A DNA stretch of 64,000 bases from Streptomyces longispororuber (GTDB taxonomy: Bacteria > Actinomycetota > Actinomycetes > Streptomycetales > Streptomycetaceae). A model generated the notes under the pieces. That model was not told where the DNA came from and made no database searches. It saw nothing but the letters and a program-made list of their open reading frames with translations. A program made the position numbers and the translations under genes. This document shows positions 50,588-59,086 of the stretch, one piece after another. The DNA is taken from positions 1 to 64,000 of the forward strand of contig NZ_JAMOLN010000021.1 in assembly GCF_024448165.1 (NCBI RefSeq), in the 5' to 3' direction. Position 1 is the first letter of the stretch, and every line of letters begins with the position of its first letter.

Positions 50588-50625
50588 GCCGCACCACCAC
50601 CCTCACCGCAAGGAGCCTGAGTCCC

Positions 50626-51807
50626 ATGCCGTTCCCCGCCCTCGACCCCGTCGACCCGCTGAACCTCGAAGCACTCCTCACCGACGAGGAGCGCGCCGTG
50701 CGCGACACGGTGCGCCAGTACCTCGACGACAAGGTCGAGCCGCACATCGCCGGCTGGTTCGAGGCGGGCGAGCTGCCGGACCTGCCCGGACTCGCCCGCG
50801 AGTTCGGCAAGATGGGCCTGCTCGGCATGCACCTGGAGGGGTACGGCTGCGCCGGCCTGTCGGCCCGCGCGTACGGCATCGCCTGCCGCGAACTGGAGGC
50901 CACCGACTCAGGGCTGCGCTCCTTCGTCTCGGTCCAGGGGTCCCTGGCCATGTTCGCGATCCACCGGTTCGGCTCCGAGGAGCAGAAGCAGGAGTGGCTG
51001 CCCAAGATGGCCGCGGGCGAGGCCATCGGCTGCTTCGGCCTGACCGAGCCCGACCACGGCTCCGACCCGGCCTCCATGACGACGCGGGCGCGCCGGGACG
51101 GCGACGACTGGATCCTCGAGGGCCGCAAGATGTGGATCACGAACGGTTCGGTGGCGGCCGTCGCCGTCGTCTGGGCGCAGACCGAGGACGGGGTGCGCGG
51201 CTTCGTCGTGCCCACCGACGCCCCCGGCTTCTCCGCCCCGCTGATCAAGCACAAGATGTCACTGCGCGCGTCGGTGACGAGCGAGCTGGTGCTGGACGGC
51301 GTACGGCTCCCGGCCTCGGCCCAGCTCCCCGGGGCGCGGGGCGTCGGCGCACCGCTGACCTGCCTGAACGAGGCCCGGTACGGCATCGTCTGGGGCGTCA
51401 CCGGCGCGGCCCGCTCGGCCTGGACGGCGGCGCGGGACTACGCCCTGCAGCGCGAGCAGTTCGGCAAGCCGATCGCGGGCTTCCAGCTCACCCAGCAGAA
51501 GCTCGTCGACATGGCCCTCGAACTCCACAAGGCGACGCTCACCGCGCTGCACCTGTCGGCGCTCAAGGACTCGGAGGCGGGCGTCCACCCGGCCCAGATC
51601 AGCTTCGGCAAGCTCAACAACGTGCGCGAGGCCATCGAGATCTGCCGCACCGCCCGCACGATCCTCGGTGCGAACGGCATCTCGCTGGAGTACCCGGTGA
51701 TCCGGCACGCCAACAACCTGGAGTCCGTCCTCACCTACGAGGGCACCTCCGAGATGCACACGCTCGCGCTCGGCCAGGCGCTGACGGGGCACGCGGCCTT
51801 CCGTTAA
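50626..51807 (+). CDS. Glutaryl-CoA dehydrogenase
   Basis: A 393-residue flavoenzyme that oxidises and decarboxylates glutaryl-CoA to crotonyl-CoA. Catalytic base Glu372 is in LTYEGTSEMH. The substrate-recognition Arg98 and Ser102 lie in LRSFVSVQGSLAM with the same four-residue spacing as Arg94/Ser98 of human glutaryl-CoA dehydrogenase, which makes glutaryl-CoA a specific prediction. ATG 50626 after AAGGAGCC. Last gene of the operon. Confidence 0.9.
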   Translation: MPFPALDPVDPLNLEALLTDEERAVRDTVRQYLDDKVEPHIAGWFEAGELPDLPGLAREFGKMGLLGMHLEGYGCAGLSARAYGIACRELEATDSGLRSFVSVQGSLAMFAIHRFGSEEQKQEWLPKMAAGEAIGCFGLTEPDHGSDPASMTTRARRDGDDWILEGRKMWITNGSVAAVAVVWAQTEDGVRGFVVPTDAPGFSAPLIKHKMSLRASVTSELVLDGVRLPASAQLPGARGVGAPLTCLNEARYGIVWGVTGAARSAWTAARDYALQREQFGKPIAGFQLTQQKLVDMALELHKATLTALHLSALKDSEAGVHPAQISFGKLNNVREAIEICRTARTILGANGISLEYPVIRHANNLESVLTYEGTSEMHTLALGQALTGHAAFR

Positions 51808-51820
51808 TCGCTCCGCCCTG

Positions 51821-51849
51821 CCACTATCTGACGGTCCGTCAGGTAGTGG
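51821..51849. promoter_or_regulatory. Extended CTGACG palindrome upstream of the SCP-x/Ltp thiolase
   Basis: The core CTGACG-GTC-CGTCAG (51828-51842) has perfect six-base arms; flanks CCACTA and TAGTGG extend it to 13-base arms with a single mismatch. It ends 18 bases before the thiolase ATG. A terminator function for the glutarate operon is possible, but the core matches the recurrent sterol-unit element. Confidence 0.8.
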
Positions 51850-51867
51850 CAGGAGGGCTGCGCAGCC

Positions 51868-53061
51868 ATGAAGTCGTACATAGTCGGCGTCGGCATGACC
51901 AAGTTCGAGAAGCCCGAGAGCCGGGACTGGCAGTACTGGGACATGGTGAAGGAGGCGGGCGGTGCCGCGCTCGCCGACGCCGGGATCGCCTACGGCGACG
52001 TGCAGCAGGTCCCCGTCGGCTACTGCTTCCAGGCCTCCACGGCAGGTCAACGCGCCGTCTACGAACTGGGGTTGACGGGCGTCCCCGTCTACAACGTCAA
52101 CAACAACTGCGCGACCGGCTCCACCGCCCTGATGATGGCCCGCCAGTTCGTCGAGGGCGGCACCAGCGACTGCGTGCTCGCCGTCGGCTTCGAGAAGATG
52201 CAGCGCGGCGCGCTCGGCGGCGGGGCCGACGCCGGGGCCGACTTCAAGACGTCCCCGGTGGCCCGCCACTACGGCATCATGGCCGCCCGGCACGGCTTCG
52301 AGATGAGTCCGCCCACCGCCCAGATCTTCGGCGACGCGGCCCGCGAGCACATGGAGAAGTACGGCACGACCGCGGCCCAGCTCGCCGCGGTCGGCGCCAA
52401 GAACCACCGGCACTCGGTCAACAACCCGTACGCCCAGTTCCAGGACGCGTACACGGTCGACGAGATCCTCGCCGCCAAGGCCATCCACACCCCGCTCACC
52501 AAGCTCCAGTGCTCGCCGACCTCCGACGGCGCGGCGGCGGCCGTCGTCGTCTCCGAACGCTTCGTCGAGGAACGGGGCCTGGGGGAGAGGGCTGTCGAGA
52601 TCGTCGCCCAGGCGATGACCACGGACACCGAGGAGTCCTTCGCGTCCGGCTCGTGCATCGACGTCGTCGGACAGCCCATGTCGCGGGCGGCCGCCCGCCA
52701 GGTCTACGAGGCGTCGGGCACCGGCATCGACGGCGTGGACGTCGTCGAACTGCACGACTGCTTCTCCGTCAACGAACTCCTCACGTACGAGGCGCTCGGC
52801 ATGTGCGGCGAGGGCGAGTCCGGCAAGCTCGTCGAGTCCGGCGCGACGACGTACGGCGGCCGGTGGGTGGTGAACCCGTCCGGCGGCCTGATCTCCAAGG
52901 GCCACCCGCTGGGCGCCACGGGCATCGCCCAGCTCGCCGAGCTGACCTGGCAGCTGCGCGGCGAGGCGGGCGCCCGGCAGGTCACCGGGGCGCGCACCGG
53001 ACTCGCGCACAACATCGGGCTCGGCGGCGCGGCCGTGGTGACCATGGTGCGGCGGGCCTGA
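51868..53061 (+). CDS. Lipid-transfer protein/SCP-x-type thiolase
   Basis: A 397-residue thiolase-fold protein of the SCP-x/Ltp class. Cys81 is in [14 protein letters not shown], almost the same as the human SCP-x active site; HDCFSVNE and His346 in [10 protein letters not shown] complete the site. It stops at the thiolase domain: there is no SCP2 sterol-carrier domain, which adds 120-140 residues in animal SCP-x. Family members cleave 3-keto-sterol CoA esters or act as retroaldolases in sterol side-chain loss. ATG 51868 follows AGGAGGG. Only the CTGACG operator, no KstR box, was found upstream. Confidence 0.85.
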   Translation: MKSYIVGVGMTKFEKPESRDWQYWDMVKEAGGAALADAGIAYGDVQQVPVGYCFQASTAGQRAVYELGLTGVPVYNVNNNCATGSTALMMARQFVEGGTSDCVLAVGFEKMQRGALGGGADAGADFKTSPVARHYGIMAARHGFEMSPPTAQIFGDAAREHMEKYGTTAAQLAAVGAKNHRHSVNNPYAQFQDAYTVDEILAAKAIHTPLTKLQCSPTSDGAAAAVVVSERFVEERGLGERAVEIVAQAMTTDTEESFASGSCIDVVGQPMSRAAARQVYEASGTGIDGVDVVELHDCFSVNELLTYEALGMCGEGESGKLVESGATTYGGRWVVNPSGGLISKGHPLGATGIAQLAELTWQLRGEAGARQVTGARTGLAHNIGLGGAAVVTMVRRA

Positions 53062-53074
53062 CGGCGGCCGACGG

Positions 53075-53629
53075 TCAGCGGGCCCGCCAGTCGTCGGCGA
53101 GGACCGCCATGGTCACCTCGTCCTGCCAGACGCCGTCCCGCAGCTGACTGCTGCGGTGCACGCCCTCCAGGACGAAGCCGACCTTCTCGTACACGTGCCG
53201 GGCCCGGTGGTTGTCCGCGAACGCCATCAGCTGGATGCGGTGCAGGCCGGCGGTCTCGAAGCCGTACCCGACGATCAGGCCGGTCGCCTCGGTGCCCAGC
53301 CCGCGGCCCCGGCCGCGCGGGCCCATCAGGGTGCGGAAGGTGGCGCCGCGGTGGGCCGGGTCCCACTCGTTCAGGACGACCTCGCCGACCAGCTCGCCCG
53401 TCGCACGGTCCGTGACGGCCAGGTCGAGCCGGTCGTCCTGCGCACCGCGCGAGCCGTACCACTCGCGCAGCCGCTCCGGCGTGAAAGCGGTGTCACCGCC
53501 GGTGAAGTGCAGCACCTCGGGATCCGCGATGATCCCGGCCATGGTCTCGGCGTCGGCCCCGGTGAACGGCCGCAGCACGACCCGCTCGCCGGTCAGCACG
53601 GGCTTGTGGGAGAAGACGGTGGAGGTCAC
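53075..53629 (-). CDS. GNAT-family N-acetyltransferase (RimJ/RimL type)
   Basis: A 184-residue acetyltransferase. GTG start at 53629; similarity begins at VLTGERVVLRPFTGADAETMAGI. The acetyl-CoA loop is RGRGLGTEAT, and HRARHVYEKVGFVLEG is the closing motif. It ends 13 bases from the convergent thiolase gene. Acceptor unknown. Confidence 0.85.
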   Translation of the reverse strand: MTSTVFSHKPVLTGERVVLRPFTGADAETMAGIIADPEVLHFTGGDTAFTPERLREWYGSRGAQDDRLDLAVTDRATGELVGEVVLNEWDPAHRGATFRTLMGPRGRGRGLGTEATGLIVGYGFETAGLHRIQLMAFADNHRARHVYEKVGFVLEGVHRSSQLRDGVWQDEVTMAVLADDWRAR

Positions 53630-53759
53630 CCGGGGATTCTCCGGACCGGACCGCCCGGCGGCAACGCAATATCGGGTCCTAGGACCCGGGCCGTAGACCC
53701 GGAGCCCCGGGACCGCTGCGCCGAAATCCTGATGTACGGGGTGCGCTCGCCCTGCGACC

Positions 53760-55256
53760 ATGACATCCATGCTCCAGACCCCGACCGCCGCAGATGCCGC
53801 GATACGTGACCGAAGGCCCGCACCGCCCACCTGGCTGGTGGTCGCCGTGGCCTGTGCCGGACAGTTCCTCGTCGTGCTCGACGTCTCCGTCGTGAACGTC
53901 GCGCTGCCCTCCATGCGCGCCGACCTCGGGCTCAGCGCCTCGGGCCTGCAGTGGGTCGTGAACGCCTACTCGATCGCCTTCGCCGGCTTCATGCTGCTCG
54001 GCGGGCGCGCGGGCGACCTGTTCGGGCGCAAGCGGATGTTCCTGGTCGGCCTCGGCCTGTTCACCCTCGCCTCGCTCGCCGGCGGGCTCGCCCAGGACGA
54101 CTGGCAGCTGCTCGCCGCACGTGCCGTGCAGGGCCTGGGCGCCGCGGTCCTCGCCCCCTCCACCCTGACCATCCTCACCTCCGCCGTCCCCGAGGGCGCG
54201 GCCCGGGCCCGGGCCATCGCCACCTGGACCGCGGTCGGCGCGGGCGGCGGCGCGGCCGGCGGCCTGGTCGGCGGCGTCCTCACCGAGGGCCTGAACTGGC
54301 GCTGGGTGCTCCTCATCAACGTGCCGCTCGGCGCCGTCGTCCTCGCGGCCGCCGCCCGCTGGATCAAGGAGTCCCGCGCGGGCGGCGAGCGCCGCCTCGA
54401 CCTGCCGGGCGCGCTGCTCGTCACCGCGGGCACGGCGACCCTCGCGTACGCCATCGTGCAGACGGAGGCCGAGGGCTGGGGCGCCGCGGCGACCCTCGTG
54501 CCGCTCGGTGCGGCCCTCGCGCTGATCGCGGCGTTCCTCGTCGTCGAGGCCCGTACGCGACTGCCGCTGATGCCGCTCGCCCTGTTCAAGGTGCGTTCGG
54601 TGGCGGCCGCGAACGCCGCGATGTTCGTGTGCGGCATGGGCTCGTTCGCCATGTGGTTCTTCATGACGCTGTACGCGCAGAACGTCCTCGGCTACACGCC
54701 GATCGAGGCGGGCCTCGCCCTCGTGCCCAGCTCGCTCGCGGTCGTCGCGGGCTCCAAGTTCGCGCCGCGCCTGATGCCGCGCTTCGGCGCACGGAACGTG
54801 GCGGTGGCCGGTGTCCTCGTGACCGCGGCCGGGTTCGCCTGGCAGTCGACGATGAGCGCCGACGGCAGTTACGTCGTGACCATCATGCTGCCGGGCATCG
54901 TGATGATGGCGGGCGCGGGCTTCGCGATGACCCCGCTGGCGTCGCTGGCCACGTCGGGCGCCGCGCCCGGTGACGCGGGCCTGGTGTCGGGCCTCGTCAA
55001 CACGTCCCGGACGCTGGGGGGCGCGCTGGGCCTCGCGATCCTCTCGACCGTCGCGGCGGGGCGCTCCGCGGGTTCGGCGGATCCCGTTGCGCTCACCCAC
55101 GGTTACGCCGCGGCCTTCCGGGCGGGCGCCGGGATCCTGCTCGTCGCGGTCGCGGTACTGCTTCTCTGGATGCCCCGCTCCTCAAGCCCCTCAGGGGGCA
55201 CCTCCCAGCGTCAGCCGGGGGAGATTGAGGAGCGGGGTCCGGGCAGCGCCCCGTGA
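53760..55256 (+). CDS. EmrB/QacA-type MFS exporter with repeat-encoded tail
   Basis: A 498-residue DHA2 exporter with about 14 helices: VVLDVSVVNVALPSMRADLG, GGRAGDLFGRKRMFLVGLG and a VVNAYSIAFA helix are standard. ATG at 53760; a second in-frame ATG is three codons on. The last about 26 residues (after LLLWMPR) come from a copy of the interspersed repeat (55182-55255) and include EIEERGPG, as in the ATPase linker at 8.3 kb. Drug or metabolite substrate unknown. Confidence 0.88.
   Translation: MTSMLQTPTAADAAIRDRRPAPPTWLVVAVACAGQFLVVLDVSVVNVALPSMRADLGLSASGLQWVVNAYSIAFAGFMLLGGRAGDLFGRKRMFLVGLGLFTLASLAGGLAQDDWQLLAARAVQGLGAAVLAPSTLTILTSAVPEGAARARAIATWTAVGAGGGAAGGLVGGVLTEGLNWRWVLLINVPLGAVVLAAAARWIKESRAGGERRLDLPGALLVTAGTATLAYAIVQTEAEGWGAAATLVPLGAALALIAAFLVVEARTRLPLMPLALFKVRSVAAANAAMFVCGMGSFAMWFFMTLYAQNVLGYTPIEAGLALVPSSLAVVAGSKFAPRLMPRFGARNVAVAGVLVTAAGFAWQSTMSADGSYVVTIMLPGIVMMAGAGFAMTPLASLATSGAAPGDAGLVSGLVNTSRTLGGALGLAILSTVAAGRSAGSADPVALTHGYAAAFRAGAGILLVAVAVLLLWMPRSSSPSGGTSQRQPGEIEERGPGSAP
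55182..55255. repeat. Interspersed GC-rich repeat, long form, inverted
   Basis: A long-form copy: CAAGCCCCTCAGGGGGCACC, then a CCCAGCGTCAGCCGGGGGAG hairpin module, then ATTGAGGAGCGGGGTCCGGG. It supplies the last codons of the MFS exporter. Opposite in orientation to the copies at 8287 and 61076. Confidence 0.85.
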
Positions 55257-55274
55257 CCGGTCGCCGGGTGACCG

Positions 55275-55916
55275 TTACAGCCAGCCCTGCTGACGCGCGG
55301 AGCGCATCGCCTCCATGCGGTTGCGGGTCCCTGTCTTGCCGATCGCCGACGACAGATAGTTGCGCACGGTCGACTCGGAGAGGTGCAGCTTCGTGGCGAT
55401 GTCGGAGACGGTCGCCCCGTCCGCCGAGGCCCGCAGCGCGTCCGCCTCGCGGGACGTCAGCGGGCTGGGCCCCGCCGACAGCGCGGCGGCGGCCAGCGCC
55501 GGGTCGACGACCGTCTCGCCGCGCAGCACCTTGCGGATGGACTCGGCGAGGTCCTCGACCGGGCCGTCCTTGACCAGGAACCCCGCCGCCCCCGCCTCCA
55601 TCGCCCGGCGCAGATAGCCGGGCCGCCCGAAGGTCGTGAGGATCAGGACCCGGCAGTCCGGGACCTCGTCGCGCAGGTCGGCGGCGGCGTCCAGACCGCT
55701 GCGGCCCGGCAGCTCGATGTCGAGGAGTGCCACGTCGGGGCGGCATTCGAGGGCCTTGTCGACGATGACGTCGCCGGCCGCGACCTGCGCGACGACTTCC
55801 ATGTCCTCCTCCAGGCCGAGGAGGAGGGCGAGGGCGCCGCGCATCATTCCCTGGTCCTCCGCGAGCAGTACGCGCACGCTCTTGGCCGGGCGGTGGTCCT
55901 GAGGCATCTCTGTCAC
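55275..55916 (-). CDS. NarL/LuxR-type response regulator
   Basis: A 213-residue regulator. The receiver domain has phosphorylation site Asp66 (VALLDIELPG), acidic EDQ at 20-22 and LVKDG; the C-terminal LuxR helix-turn-helix is SPLTSREADALRASADG then VSDIATKLHLSESTVRNYLS. GTG start at 55916 (ATG at 55907 is an alternative). It lies 9 bases downstream of the histidine kinase gene, forming a two-component system that likely controls the ABC-2 exporter. Confidence 0.92.
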   Translation of the reverse strand: MTEMPQDHRPAKSVRVLLAEDQGMMRGALALLLGLEEDMEVVAQVAAGDVIVDKALECRPDVALLDIELPGRSGLDAAADLRDEVPDCRVLILTTFGRPGYLRRAMEAGAAGFLVKDGPVEDLAESIRKVLRGETVVDPALAAAALSAGPSPLTSREADALRASADGATVSDIATKLHLSESTVRNYLSSAIGKTGTRNRMEAMRSARQQGWL

Positions 55917-55925
55917 AGGGAGAGA

Positions 55926-57170
55926 TTACGCGGGCAGCGCCACGTCGGGCTGCGACTCCCGCTCGCCCACCGGCAGTTCGGCGGTCACCGTGAACCCGCC
56001 CCGCAGACCGGGGCCCGCCTTCAGGGAACCGCCCGCCGTCGCGAGCCGCTCGGTGAGCCCCTTGAGACCGGTGCCGCCGATGCCGGGGGTCGCGGCGTCG
56101 GCCGGCCCCGAACCGTTGTCGGAGACCCGCAGCCTGGCCCGCTCCGGCGTGCTGTCGACGGTGATCGTGCAGGTGGTGGCCCCGCTGTACCGGACGGTGT
56201 TGGTCACCGCCTCGCGCACCACCCAGCCGAGCAGCGCCTCCGTCTGCGCGGAGAGCGGCCGGCCCGACTGGCGCACCACGGGGGAGATCCCGGCGGCGGT
56301 CAGCGCCGAACGCGCCCGGTCCAGCTCGGTGGCGAGGCTGCCCTCGCGGTAGCCGGTGACGGCCTCGCGGATCTCGGTGAGCGCCTGCCGGCCGACCGCC
56401 TCGATGTCGGAGACCTGCTCCAGGGCGGCGTCCATGCTGCGCGGCGCGAGCCGCCGGGCCGCCTCCGACTTCACCACGATCACCGACAGGGTGTGGCCGA
56501 GCAGGTCGTGCAGGTCGCGGGAGAAGCGCAGTCGCTCCTGCTCCACGGCCCGGCGGGCCAACTCCTCACGGGCGTCCCGCAGTTCCCGTACGGTCTCGGA
56601 CAGCGACAGGATCGCCGCCGTCACCATCGTGGACAGGAACGTGCCGTACGAGACGCTCACCGCGTCCCAGCCCTCGCGCAGCCCGGCCACGGTGCCCGCG
56701 AGCACGGTCAGGGCGAGCCCGACCTTGCCGAGGTACGGGCCCCGGGAGATCGCCCCGACGGCGAGCCCGAGCAGCGGGAAGAGCGCCAGCCAGGCCCCGC
56801 CGTACGTGCCCGCGAGACCGCAGGTGAGGAGCGTCATCACGCCGACCGCGACCCGGGTCGACGTCGCGTGCCGGGTCACCTTGTGGAAGGCCCGGAACAC
56901 CACGTACACGTAGAGGGAGTTGAAGAGGAACAGGCCCAGGCCGCCGACCCACGGGTGGGGGGTCTTGCCCTGCACGAGGTTCGAGGCGGCGCCCAGGCCC
57001 ATCAGCAGCCAGGGCAGCAGCGCGAAGCCGGTGGGCGGCGGGCCCAGTTCCTCGGCCGGCCTGCCGTGCTTGCGGCGGTGCGCCTTCATCCGCGCGTTGT
57101 CGGCCTTCCACTCGTCCCGCGCCTGCTGCCAGGCGCGCCACCCGCTGACGGCGCTCTTCCTCCAGGACAT
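55926..57170 (-). CDS. HisKA_3-type sensor histidine kinase
   Basis: A 414-residue membrane kinase with five or six helices (about 48-180), no large extracellular sensor, then a coiled linker and the phosphoacceptor FSRDLHDLLGHTLSV with His221. The ATPase domain has VREAVTNTVRYSGAT (N box), DNGSGP and GGTGLKGLTERL. The short membrane sensor without external loop resembles LiaS/DesK-like intramembrane kinases. Starts 17 bases after the ABC permease stop on the same strand. Confidence 0.92.
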   Translation of the reverse strand: MSWRKSAVSGWRAWQQARDEWKADNARMKAHRRKHGRPAEELGPPPTGFALLPWLLMGLGAASNLVQGKTPHPWVGGLGLFLFNSLYVYVVFRAFHKVTRHATSTRVAVGVMTLLTCGLAGTYGGAWLALFPLLGLAVGAISRGPYLGKVGLALTVLAGTVAGLREGWDAVSVSYGTFLSTMVTAAILSLSETVRELRDAREELARRAVEQERLRFSRDLHDLLGHTLSVIVVKSEAARRLAPRSMDAALEQVSDIEAVGRQALTEIREAVTGYREGSLATELDRARSALTAAGISPVVRQSGRPLSAQTEALLGWVVREAVTNTVRYSGATTCTITVDSTPERARLRVSDNGSGPADAATPGIGGTGLKGLTERLATAGGSLKAGPGLRGGFTVTAELPVGERESQPDVALPA

Positions 57171-57187
57171 GTCCGATCCCCCGTTGC

Positions 57188-57904
57188 TCAGATGGTGCGT
57201 GCGGCCTTGCGGTACGAGACCACAGCGTACGAACCGAAGACCAGCAGCCAGCCGGTGAGGACGCCGAGCGCCACGAGCGACGGTGCGTGCCCGTCGGCGA
57301 CCGAGCGGCCGATCTGCGCGAACCGGTTGGTCGGCGTGAAGGCGGAGACGTGCTGCAGCCACTCCGGGAACAGCTGGACCGGGAACCAGAGGCCGCCGAG
57401 CACCGCGAGCCCCAGATAGCTGAGCATGTTGACCCCGCCCATGGCCTGCGACGTCATCCGGTAGCCGTTGCCGAGGCCCAGCATCGTGAAGGGCAGCGAG
57501 CCCAGCCACAGCAGCACCGCGATCACCGGCCACTTCCAGGCGTCCATCCGTACGCCGTTGACCAGCCCGCCCGCGAGCATCACGGCCGCGATGGCGGGCA
57601 GCACCGTCACCGCACCGGTCAGCGCCCGCGCGGTCACGCCCTGGCGCGGTGTCATCGGGGTGATCCGCAGCTGCCGCAGCCAGCCGATCGCCCGGTCCTC
57701 GGCGACGCCGCCCGCCGTGTTCATGGCCGCGCCGAGCGCGCCGTACGCGGCCATGCCGACCATCGACGCGGTCTTCCACGTGCCGTCGTCCGTACCGAGG
57801 TTGGTGAACAGGAGGTACATCAGGACCGGCATCGCGACGGTGCCGAGGACGAACCGCATGTCGCGCAGGGTGCGCTTCACTTCGAGCCGCAGGTAGTCCC
57901 ACAT
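57188..57904 (-). CDS. ABC-2-type exporter permease
   Basis: A 238-residue permease with six helices of the ABC-2 type (FVLGTVAMPVLMYLLFTNLG at the start; GVNMLSYLGLAVLGGLWFPVQLFPEWLQHVSAFTPTNRF is the typical ABC-2 central stretch). ATG at 57904 overlaps the ATPase stop; a GTG three bases earlier is an alternative. Co-transcribed with ATPase, kinase and regulator; export of an antimicrobial or lipid is a usual role of such sets. Confidence 0.9.
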   Translation of the reverse strand: MWDYLRLEVKRTLRDMRFVLGTVAMPVLMYLLFTNLGTDDGTWKTASMVGMAAYGALGAAMNTAGGVAEDRAIGWLRQLRITPMTPRQGVTARALTGAVTVLPAIAAVMLAGGLVNGVRMDAWKWPVIAVLLWLGSLPFTMLGLGNGYRMTSQAMGGVNMLSYLGLAVLGGLWFPVQLFPEWLQHVSAFTPTNRFAQIGRSVADGHAPSLVALGVLTGWLLVFGSYAVVSYRKAARTI

Positions 57905-58815
57905 CACACACGCTCCAGGTCGCGGGGGTCCGCGGTCAGCGCCATGAAGGCGTCGTCGAGGGAGGCCGGGGAGACCTCCAGGTTCCGTACGGCGTCCATG
58001 GCGGCCAGCGCCATCACCGTGGCGTCCGAGTCCTCGGTGCGCAGCCGGGCCCGGTCCCCGCGCACCTCCACCGTCGTCACTCCCGGCAGCAGCGCGAGGC
58101 CCTCCGTGCCGCGGCCCGCGAGGTCGAAGCAGACGAGGCTGCCGCCGCCCGCGCGGCGCAGCTCCTCGCCGCTGCCGTCCGCGACCACCCGGCCGTGGTC
58201 GATCATCACGATCCGGTCCGCGTTGGCGTCGGCCTCCTCCAGGTAGTGCGTGGAGAACAGCACCGTGTGACCGCGCTGTGCGTAGGCCCGCATCGACGCC
58301 CAGAACGCGTGCCGCGCCTCGACGTCGAGCGCCGCGGTCGGCTCGTCGAGCACGATCAGCGCGGGGTTCCCGGCGAGGGCCAGGGCGAACCGCACGCGCT
58401 GCGTCTGCCCGCCGGACAGCTTGTCGACGCGCCGCCCGGCCAGTTCCTCGATCCCGGCGAGCCGCAGCGCCTCCGGCACCGCCATCGGCTCCGGGTACCG
58501 TCCGGCCACGAAGCCGACCAGCTCCGCGACGGTGACCCGGGGGACGGCCCGCCCCTCCTGCAGCATGGCGCCGACCCGGCCGGCCAGCACCGCGGTCTGC
58601 GGCGCCGTGCCGAACAGCTCGACGTGGCCCTCGTCCGGCTCGTCCAGGCCGAGGAGCAGAGCGATGGCGGTCGACTTGCCCGCGCCGTTGCGGCCGAGCA
58701 GCGCCACCGTCTCGCCCGCGCCGATCTCCAGGTCGAGCCCGTCGACCGCCCGTACCTCACCGAATGTCTTGACGGCCCCCGTGAACGAGACGGCCGGTGC
58801 CTTCGTCGTCTTCAT
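57904..58815 (-). CDS. ABC-2 exporter ATP-binding protein
   Basis: A 303-residue ATPase with Walker A GRNGAGKST, Q-loop AMLQEGR, signature LSGGQTQRV, Walker B LIVLDEPTAALD and a STHYLEEAD switch His. It ends with a regulatory tail typical of drug/bacitracin-type exporters. First gene of the four-gene minus-strand operon (ATPase-permease-kinase-regulator). Its promoter region is shared, back to back, with the MaoC/ADH sterol unit. Confidence 0.92.
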   Translation of the reverse strand: MKTTKAPAVSFTGAVKTFGEVRAVDGLDLEIGAGETVALLGRNGAGKSTAIALLLGLDEPDEGHVELFGTAPQTAVLAGRVGAMLQEGRAVPRVTVAELVGFVAGRYPEPMAVPEALRLAGIEELAGRRVDKLSGGQTQRVRFALALAGNPALIVLDEPTAALDVEARHAFWASMRAYAQRGHTVLFSTHYLEEADANADRIVMIDHGRVVADGSGEELRRAGGGSLVCFDLAGRGTEGLALLPGVTTVEVRGDRARLRTEDSDATVMALAAMDAVRNLEVSPASLDDAFMALTADPRDLERV

Positions 58816-58895
58816 GGGGAAAACGCTACGGAGCGGGGCCGGGTGCGCGGCAGATCCGGTTGTCCGCGGCTCGCCGGTACAAATGTCACAACGGG

Positions 58896-58918
58896 CTTTC
58901 TGACGTGGCGTCAGAAAG
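58896..58918. promoter_or_regulatory. Long CTGACG palindrome in the hydratase promoter region
   Basis: CTTTCTGACG-TGG-CGTCAGAAAG has perfect 10-base arms around the core CTGACG-N3-CGTCAG (58900-58914). It lies 61 bases upstream of the KstR box in the 271-base divergent region. It could regulate the ABC operon as well. Confidence 0.8.
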
Positions 58919-58978
58919 ACGTACCGAGGCTCTTCCCAAGCCATGCGCTCTTGGCTATACATGGGTCGCCGGGTGAAT

Positions 58979-58992
58979 TGGAACAGGTTCTA
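58979..58992. promoter_or_regulatory. KstR operator upstream of the MaoC hydratase
   Basis: TGGAACAGGTTCTA matches all 8 conserved positions of TNNAACNNGTTNNA, 95 bases before the ATG. Confidence 0.88.
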
Positions 58993-59086
58993 CCCGGCCC
59001 GCGACGACCTCGGTGCGACCGACGGTGCGGACGGCCGCACCGAGGTCTTGACCAGCTCGACCCGCCAGCCCTAGGAGCGCCCGTCC

